A DNA stretch of 64,000 bases from positions 218,242,611 through 218,306,610 of the forward strand of contig JAHLJT010000631.1 in the NCBI GenBank assembly GCA_031308135.1, in the 5' to 3' direction. Position 1 is the first letter of the stretch, and each line of letters opens with the position of its first letter. The position numbers were made by a program, and so were the translations under genes. The notes below the pieces were generated by a model that was not told the origin of the DNA, did no database searches, and was given only the letters and a program-made list of their open reading frames with translations. Below, piece after piece: positions 56,656 to 64,000 of the stretch. This stretch comes from Acheta domesticus (lineage: Eukaryota > Arthropoda > Insecta > Orthoptera > Gryllidae).

Positions 56656-57331
56656 CAATATTTTTTGAACGAAATTTCTGTTGAATATTTCATCACCAAT
56701 TTTGTCTTAGGTGCTGGATGACATTTTGGTATTGAACTATACTGCCTTTTGCGTGACTATTGCTATTGACGTCTTTTGTAAACATTTAGTATAAATAATT
56801 AAGAGAATATCAACGTTCTTAATGAATAATATTCCTTCTGCACAGAGCTCCACCATTCTTCCGAAAGAACTGTGGCACCACATTTGATTTTTACCTTCAT
56901 CATTCTTCTCTTTTCCACTGTATGTAATACTAATATAAATTACATCAACAACTTCCTTCAAAATAGAAATCTTCAATTCACTGGCCTGCGAATTTAATTT
57001 TTGTTTGTTTCCTATAGTAAAAAGTATTATTTTATGTAATGTTGATGTGCTGAATCCCAATTTTCAGTCCGCTTGCTTCCATCACGAAAGATTTTCTTAC
57101 GAAATGAATTTACATGTATTGTGTAAATATGCGAATTTCAGCAAGAACGTGCCAAAATATTTTTTATTTTAAAGAAAAAAAACAATATTTAATATACTCA
57201 ATTTGCTGAAATTAATGTGTATGATTATTACCTATAAGAAGAATTGTCTGTTATTGATAATATTGGTATTCCTACGTATCACATTTGTTATCTATTTACA
57301 CATTTCCTTACCATATGTTCCTTGTCTACAG
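56656..57331. other. AT-rich sequence preceding a splice-like site
   Basis: The minus-strand frame at 56,737-57,060 (107 codons) is open with no recognised domain. Otherwise AT-rich. Confidence 0.4.
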
Positions 57332-57385
57332 GCACTCACACTCACCACAAGGCACCGGCAGGTGTAACATCGCGCACTGCACTCG
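57332..57385 (+). other. Candidate 54-bp internal exon
   Basis: A pyrimidine-rich run ends in TTCCTTGTCTACAG (AG at 57,330-57,331). A donor-like CTCG/GTAAGTAC follows exactly 54 bases later. The segment is GC-richer than its flanks and its length is a multiple of three. Frame 1 has a stop; frame 2 (HSHSPQGTGRCNIAHCTR) and frame 3 (THTHHKAPAGVTSRTAL) are open. I do not recognise either peptide. It could be a cassette exon of a gene whose other exons lie outside the window, or chance. Confidence 0.3.
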
Positions 57386-58240
57386 GTAAGTACATTTTCT
57401 TACACATTTAGCTTTAGAGTAACTTCAGTAATCCTACTTTTATACTTTGAATGAAAACCAAAGTAATTGTTGATATACTGCAGTTCTTTTAAAAATTAAT
57501 AACTAATAAGCGCTACAATAAAACAAATGGTTAAGTTGTACAGGGTACCTTGCATAAAAAAACTCATTATTGTTTCCATGCATTTTCATGAGATTATGTT
57601 ACTTTCTTCATGTTATATGAAATTATTTGTTGTTTGTTCAGCTAATAATTTGAAATATAATGATTCAAATAGAGAAATCGCTAAACATGAATCTATTCTC
57701 CTTATTTTCACAGTTTTCAATAAAACGAGAGAACATCGTGTCAATAGCAACAATTTTAGCTTCAATATAGCTTCAATTGTGACTAACAACAAAGAGTGTA
57801 GTTTTAGTGTAGAAAAACCAAGAGTGTAGTTAGAGTGTAGACCTTTAAATCATTACGTTAAATTCAAAGAAATGTATCTTTTTATCAATAGTCGATTCTT
57901 TTCTGTTCCACGATATTTTCAGAAACGTGCAATTCATTTTTTTCACCATTCTCACCATTTTTTTATAAGTATCACAATAAAAATAACCGGGATATTTGTT
58001 AAATATATCTATAACAAAGACGACGAAAATATCGCGTCTCATTCAAAGATGGTGGTCCCCATGTTCAAAGACATAGTTATTTTCATCTTCTCAATTTAGC
58101 TGCCTACTGCCTTGTAAATGCAGTTTGGAGCTGTCAAAACATATTGAATATACTGACTAACCCTTTTCAAAGTAATTTCGAGAAGTAGATACGAGAAGTC
58201 TTCAGTAGTCGCCCTATCTCAGCTGATGAAGTCAGCCTCT
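57386..58240. other. AT-rich sequence without recognisable gene
   Basis: Nothing recognised. Confidence 0.5.
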
Positions 58241-58399
58241 TGGACAATACAAGCGGCCCGCGTGGTCTGTTCTCGGCGTGTTCCAGTTTGTTTGCGAGCC
58301 GCGTTACAAAAAATAAGTTCATTCACCAAGACAGGGATGTTGGCACAGGCTGTCACGGCGGGGTATAACGGGTACAGTGGGAAATCTGAGCCACACGTG

Positions 58400-58590
58400 G
58401 CAGTCGCTGCGACTCTTCAGCCGCTCCGGGGGGCGGAGCGGGCCGAGCCGGGCGGGGAGAGCCCGAGCGGGGCCGGGCAGAGTCAGGCGGGGAGGCCGGG
58501 CGGGTCGGGCGGCGTCGGTTGGGGCGGCCGGGTGGGGCGGGGGGAGTCCGGGCGGGGCCGGGTAGGGGAGAAGCGGAACCGGTCGGGGAG
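58400..58590. other. CpG-rich left edge of a G-rich complex
   Basis: Dense CG words (GGGCGGAGCGGGCCGAGCCG near 58,430) passing directly into the 13-bp minisatellite. Confidence 0.5.
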
Positions 58591-58945
58591 AACGGGTGGG
58601 GAGAACGGGCGGGGAGAACGGGCAGGGAGAACGGGCGGGGAGAACGGGCGGAGAGAACGGGCGGGGAGAATGGGCGGGGAGAGCGAGCGGGGAGAACGGG
58701 CGGGGAGAACGGGCGGGGAGAACGGGCGGGGAGAACGGCCGGGAGAACGGGCGAGGAGAACGGGCGAGGAGAACGGGCGGGGAGAACGGGCGGGGAGAAC
58801 GGGCGGGGAGAACGGGCGGGGAGAACGGATGGGGAGAACGGGCGGGGAGAACGGCCGGGAGAACGGGCGGGGAGGCTGGGCAGGGAGAAGGGGGGAACGG
58901 GCGGGGAGGCTGGGCAGGGGGAACGGGCGGGAAGATAAGGGAGCG
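58590..58945 (+). repeat. G-rich minisatellite, 13-bp unit
   Basis: Roughly 20 copies of GGGCGGGGAGAAC with variants (GGGCGAGGAGAAC, GGCCGGGAGAAC) at 58,590-58,870, then decaying. The core GCGGGGAGAACGG differs by one base from that of the 3-kb array (GCGGGGAGAGCGG). The 296- and 309-codon open frames across the block are repeat translations. Confidence 0.93.
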
Positions 58946-59500
58946 GGTCGAGATGAAACGGAGCGTGTCAGGGCGGGGTGGAGGCCAGGCAGGCGTGGCG
59001 AGTCGGATCGAGGTGGGGAGAGGCAGAGGGGCGAAACAGGAATGGGTGGAGTGGGAGGGTCGAATTTGAGAAGAGCGGGGGATGGAGCAAGACTGAGGAA
59101 GAGGAATGGGGATTAGCGAAGCGGAGCGGGTCTGGGTGGTGCGGGGCGATGCCGAACGGAGGTGAACGGGCTGCGGCGGAGCGGGGCAGGGCGGAGCGGA
59201 GGGGGTTTGGTCACGGACGAGGGGGAATGGGACAGGATGGGGAGACAAGGAGCCGAGCGATGTGCATCGGGGTTCATCGGATTGGGCGGGCGGGTGGATG
59301 CGGTGACACGGGAGGAACGTAGCTGGGCGGGTAGAGGCGTAGCGGGGCGTGGCGGGGCGAAGCGGGGCGTGGCAGAGCGTCGCGGGGCGGGGCGGGGCGG
59401 ACAGGGTAGGGCGGGGTGCGGAGAAGTGGGGCGGGGCTGTGTGAGGAGAGGTGAGGCTGTTGGGGATGTGTGACGGGATGGGCGGGGGGGGAGGAGTAAG
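58946..59500 (+). repeat. G-rich tract of degenerate GGCGGGGC-like words
   Basis: Plus-strand G bias continues with words such as GGGGCGGGGCGGACAGGG, including GGCGAAGCGGGGCGTGGC at about 59,346-59,390. It is an eroded GC minisatellite. No gene recognised. Confidence 0.6.
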
Positions 59501-59740
59501 ACGTTATGTGCGGAGTAAGGTGGGGTGGAACGTGGCGGGGCGGGTCGAAGCGCGGCCGCCGCCAAGACAACAGGCGGGCTTCTCAGAAACAGAGAAGGCC
59601 GGCGGGAGGGGCGCGCGTCGCGTCGCGTGTGCGGCGTCGCTCCCTTGACAGCTCCGCAGCTGCCGCCCGCGGCCGGTCGTTAACGCCTGCGGCTGCGCTT
59701 GCAACGGAGACTGGCGGCCAGGTGGACTGGCACGTTGGGC
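59501..59740. other. CpG island
   Basis: CG-dense (GCGCGCGTCGCGTCGCGTGT near 59,610, CCGCCCGCGGCCGGTCG near 59,665) closing the G-rich tract. No exon recognised. Confidence 0.5.
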
Positions 59741-61692
59741 GCGTAGAGGTGATGTTGACAAAGCCAATCACTGAGGAAGAATACATACAATGTTAAGTAC
59801 ACAATGTTCTAATTAGAATTGAGGAATAATAATTAATATATTGTAATAACTTAACTACGTTACACGATTATATACTTTCTAATGTTTTAATTCGTTCGTA
59901 TCTAGTTGCGTAACTACTGTGCGTATGAACACAGTTACTCCAAATTGATGCATAATTCATCAAAAAATAATAATTTACATTTTGTATTTAGCGTGGAGTC
60001 ATATGTTGTACTTAATTGCATTATATTTTACTGTGCATTATATTTTACATTGACTTTGGTAACATTGTTAGTAGATGAAATGATTCTTGCAAAGTTGTTA
60101 ATGCCGGGTTAACAGTGATTTACATTATTTATTGCGTTAGTGCGACTGATGATACAGGCGACCTTTGGGACGAAGCCATTATTCGGTGATGAAACAGGCA
60201 GGTGTAAAGCGGTTACATTAGCCGTTGTCATGTGAGGGTGCTGACGTGACTAGTATAAAGCATACTTGAAAGTGTTGAAGGTGCCAGAATTTTTTAATAA
60301 GGGTCAGATCTACTTTCATACTTGCGAAAACGTACACACAGTTGAGTCTCGTATGTCCAGTGGGTTGGGGAAAATGAGTTATAAGAAAAAGGCATCGGGA
60401 ACTTTGATGCGGATTACCTTATATGTGACTTTGGTAAATGATGCGAAATTGCCATCCGTTGTGCAGGCAAAAGTAACAGAGATTGTCGTTGTAACAGAAG
60501 TGTCCCTTTCTATAGTAGGGTTAAAGTGTAGCACTTGTTCGTATATGGCATATTAAATTTTTCTGACTGCATAATGAAACTAAGTGTGACTGCACTAAGT
60601 GATGAACTCTGACAACAAAATACTATGTGCATTGAAAATTACAGGGTAACCAGTGAAGGGAAAATGGCAGTGAATTTGCTTTTCGTATCCAGGGTAGTTG
60701 ACAAAAGTGACTGGGAGGAGTAGCAATTGACACTGAAACAAAAGACGCAGTGGCATTTTTGCGGTCTCATGAGCACTGATGATTGATGGGGGCTATGCTA
60801 TTGTCGGTGGAGATAGTATTAGATCCGATGGCGACACAAAGTGGAGACAGTATCGGAGACTGACGCAATGGCCGAAATAATAATAGCGTACTAAAGTTGT
60901 GCTTTTAATTGGCCAGCAGAGGTGTCTGCTCCACAAGGGTGCCCTCTTTAAAAAAAATCAATCATGAAAAACGTTACAAAACATATTAAAATTACACTAA
61001 ATCGATATGTTTGTTTTGTTCCTGGCACCAGCCCAAGTTATTAGAGTGAATATAATTTCATGCGCGAACGTAAGCAAATGATCAATGTTTTTAGGATGGG
61101 CCCCATTGCGGACTACAGCGACGCTTTCCGTGGCTGGTGCATCCTAGGTAACAAGAGTAAATCCTTGGAAGCAAGACGGGGAATGAATGATCTGAAATTT
61201 GGGTAGGGGATGATGATAATATGGCTTCGTCCAGTAGAGTTTGCGCCTATTAACGAAGCTAAAAATATCAACACTTTTCATATTTTCAATCTGATTTCAT
61301 GTCAGAATATTCTCTTTTTAATCTGATTTCATAAATGACAGTTTTTTTGCAGTAAATACTTTAAAAAAATCTTTTATATGCTTGAGCACAATCGCATCTT
61401 CCGGTATGAAACTTAAGAGTAGTTTTAGACAAGATTTAAAATCCTGATGTTTGCAAACTGATCCTACACTACATGCTACTATAGTTAGTCCTGTTTCAAC
61501 AAATATTCTCAAGAAAAAAGAATGCATGCCCTTGTTCGGAAACACATGCCACCCCTCCTGATTCGCACCCACCGACAGCCACTGGTATCAGCTAGGAATG
61601 CAAAAACGCCAACAAATCATTGATGTTTTGAAACATTCATGGTCATATTTTAAAAATTGAAGTTCAAAACATATCAGCCCGAAATAATCTTC
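59741..61692. other. Unassigned sequence
   Basis: AT-rich with moderately GC patches. Open frames at 60,266-60,556 (plus) and 61,318-61,572 (minus) show no domain I recognise. Confidence 0.4.
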
Positions 61693-61946
61693 GTTTTTTT
61701 TGTAGGACTTTTATCCAGCCGACAGCCGGTTACCTTTTACATCCCGATAGGATGCATATTCGACCATGCACTAGACTCAACAGACTTGAGGGCTTCTCTG
61801 AACTGGGGTTAGCAGAACGCGAGGCCTTCCGCGATAACACACGTGAGAAACTAGGTCAAACAACCACGCTTAAGGCAAGAAATGAACCCGCGACCCTTCG
61901 GACCGACGAGCTGAGTCACTGTATGCTCTTAGCCACCATTACCATG
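61693..61946 (-). mobile_element. SINE copy, family 2-like, degenerate head
   Basis: Minus strand: the head GGTGGCTAAGAGCATACAGT precedes GAAGGGTCGCGGGTTCATTT, a decayed B box in the same setting (GGGTCGCGGGTTC) as the 43-kb copy. The body runs to an A8 tail at 61,696-61,703 (T-run on the plus strand). Unlike the 31- and 43-kb copies, it lacks the GCGACCT terminus. Confidence 0.6.
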
Positions 61947-62400
61947 TAGGATAGACGTTTTTAAACATCAATATTTGTAAATCTATTTTAATATCTTCTA
62001 ACACCAGTGTTCACATGCGGGAGAGGGAGGATTTCATATCACGATGTTCGCGTTTATTGAACGATAATTGATATTTAGCGATCAAAACGAAGTCAAAAAG
62101 TTGCAGAAAAGTTGCATAAGTTTACTATTTCGTTGGATGATACAAAAATAGTCCATTGCATTTATTAAAAATAAATTGACTAACTTATTTTCCAAACTTA
62201 GTAATTTTGGTCCGAAGAATGTCCGTATAGTCATAGTGTACGAGCGAAAATTGTAGTAGTTTTTTATTACATATTTAATTCCAAAATAAAAAATTTCAAC
62301 TAAGTGAAAACATCTACCTGAAAACACGGATGTTAAAAAACATCAGATTCAATAAAACGCTGTTAAAAACATCGATATTTGTATAAACATAGGGATGTTT
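61947..62400. other. AT-rich sequence without recognisable gene
   Basis: Nothing recognised. Confidence 0.5.
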
Positions 62401-62790
62401 TCAAAAAACCGATATCGCATCGATGCGGTAACCGTGACGCAGGACGTGGTGATGTGGTGATGTGTTCCTAACAGCCACAGCGCAAGCGAGTGCAGTGGCG
62501 CAGCGTGAGCGGCGGCGGCTGCTGTGTTGGAGCGGCGCCGGTGGGGCCGCGGGGGGAGGCGCCGGGCGGGGGCGGGGGCGGGGCCGCGTGCCAACAATCG
62601 ATGAGTCACGGCGCTGCGTCGCCCGCGGCGGGTGGCCGGCCGTCGCGGCGCGGGTGACGCGTTGCCCAACGGGCGCCGACAGCGCGACGCTGGCGGCAGC
62701 GAACTCCGCCTCGCACTCCGGGGCCGGCCCGGCCAGGGACGTTGCATACCGGTGCTCCGAGACCTCTCTGCTCGCTCCGGGTGGCCTGTC
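62401..62790. other. CpG island
   Basis: CG-dense with GGCGCCGGTGGGGCCGCGGG near 62,535, again with overlapping open frames on both strands and no recognised product. Confidence 0.6.
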
Positions 62791-63180
62791 TCGCAGCATT
62801 GGTTCCGATCCCATCAGTTCCCATCCGATCAGTCCCGATCGGACCAGGCTAGTCACTACCAATCTCTATCCTACCAATTCCAATTTCACTGTTTTCTATT
62901 TGACCGGTTCCTATTTGACCAGTCTCTATTTGACCGGTTCCTTTTAACGGGTCCCTATCTGGCGGGTCCCTAATTGACGGAACCCTAATTGACGGATCCC
63001 TAGTTGACGGAACCCTAATTGATGGATCCCTAATTGACGGATCCCTAATCCGATCCTACCCATTCCAACTCTTGTTTCAGCCAATCCCGATACGTCTCAT
63101 CTCCCCTCGTTCTGACCAGTCCCTATCAACACCTCCAAACACGACTTAACCACACACATCACTGTCCCGCCCACCTAGAT
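62791..63180 (+). repeat. C/T-rich tandem repeats after the CpG island
   Basis: Two related short-unit arrays: CTATTTGACCGGTTC-type (about 62,895-62,945) and CCCTAATTGACGGAT-type, about 15-16 bp (about 62,955-63,055). Diverged GATCAGTCCC words precede them. Both units contain TTGAC, so they may derive from one array. Skew here is toward C on the plus strand, opposite to the other islands. Confidence 0.8.
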
Positions 63181-64000
63181 GGAGTGAAGATGGCCGGAAT
63201 CACTGGTGGAACTCACATTCTCTCGGTAGAAATACAGTCTGCCGAAGAATTGCAGATTTATGAGCCGCTCCCCTGCCAAGACCTCGCATTTGTGTCTCGT
63301 AGCCTTTGATTCATCTTCGGTTAACGACACCAACGCATCGCCGCGGCGGTGCGCTAATAAGCCTAATACTAATTTTGTTTTTTATAGCATTTTGTTAAAA
63401 TACCTGCATTATTTACTGATATTTCCTGAAACTCTATATGGTTAGATATTTCTTATACCTACTACATGGCATTAGGTTTACACTAGAGATCGTGTGCCAT
63501 CGAACAACATAACTTTTGACCTTCAAGAATTTTGGAATGACTAGTCAATATTAGTCAGTTTAAGAAATGAATATTAGATTTAAATGAAAGCAAGTGAATA
63601 GTACAACTAATTTGAGTTAGAAATATAAGTGTTTATCCTTGCTATATGCAACAAATATGTAATTAGTTATAGGAATTTAAAAGTGAAGAAAAAAATCATG
63701 GACAAATTTGTAGCCATTGAAATCGCCCTGTTCAAATTCATCACCATTTTATTTGCCCCAAAATACTTCAAGTCATGGCGTTCATTCACAGTTTCTAGCC
63801 TTTAAAGTTTGTTTTCTATTCAAATTCCATTAATATTCTTTGTTGATTGTTGTTCTTGTTGTTGGTATTGTTGGCATTGAAAATATCGTGAAACATGGTT
63901 TGCAATTTCATGCGTGAATGATTTTTTTACCTTTTCCCTCTTTGTTTTTAATCTTTCGCGAATGTAAACGCAAAATTTCTAAAAAAGAGTGTATGCGTGC
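63181..64000. other. Unassigned sequence
   Basis: GC-balanced to about 63,360, then AT-rich to the window edge. No gene recognised. Confidence 0.45.

Noticed and set aside
58226..59570. Open frames of 296 (plus) and 309 (minus) codons
   Set aside because: They follow the 13-bp minisatellite and flanking G-rich repeats. Three frames read permutations of the same repeat.

Overview
The window is non-coding eukaryotic DNA. There is no complete protein-coding gene, no operon-like packing and no convincing genuine tRNA or rRNA gene. AT-rich, low-complexity sequence alternates with short GC-rich islands. Debris of Jockey-type LINE, hAT and mariner transposons, three tRNA-derived SINE families and many hairpin-forming elements point to an arthropod, most likely an insect with a large, repeat-rich genome (a cockroach, termite or other hemimetabolous insect would fit). 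The order cannot be proved from this sequence, and the window could be intergenic or lie inside a very long intron.

Left third (1-22,000): AT-rich sequence carries foldback elements at 662-1,075, 4,543-4,809, 5,533-5,689, 6,055-6,375, 19,477-19,589 and 21,730-22,137. SINE family 1 copies lie at 5,315-5,990 (minus) and 7,936-8,396 (plus). GC islands, several running into strand-biased G-rich minisatellites, lie near 2.8-3.4, 8.8-10.1, 14.3-15.4, 16.6 and 18.1 kb. A hAT transposase C-terminal remnant lies at 20,232-20,510.

Middle third (22,000-45,000): long featureless AT-rich stretches; a 20-bp minisatellite (26.6 kb); a SINE family 1 copy split by a 737-bp insertion with a 13-bp target duplication (29.5-30.7 kb); SINE family 2 copies (31.6, 32.7 and 43.0 kb); a mariner remnant (33.7-33.9 kb); and a decayed LINE (35.4-38.2 kb, minus) that keeps ORF1 and the endonuclease but loses everything from the start of reverse transcriptase. 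A diverged local duplication spans 40.6-42.6 kb, and two copies of an unclassified repeat (here family X) face each other at 43.3-45.0 kb.

Right third (45,000-64,000): the most GC-rich part. It holds a CpG island, 1.2 kb of purine-rich diverged repeats, a roughly 1-kb array of GGGGGCGGC-type units (48.26-49.29 kb) and another CpG island. Then come a SINE family 3 copy, family X copies (51.2 and 54.9 kb), the 3' end of a second LINE (53.1-54.0 kb, minus), a complete SINE family 1 copy (56.1 kb) and a possible 54-bp internal exon (57,332-57,385). A second CpG-island/minisatellite complex lies at 58.4-59.7 kb and a last island with a TTGAC-based repeat at 62.4-63.1 kb.

Nothing here works together as a pathway. 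The recurring theme is transposable-element decay, nested insertion and G-skewed islands. Family names (SINE 1-3, repeat X) are local labels, not database names.
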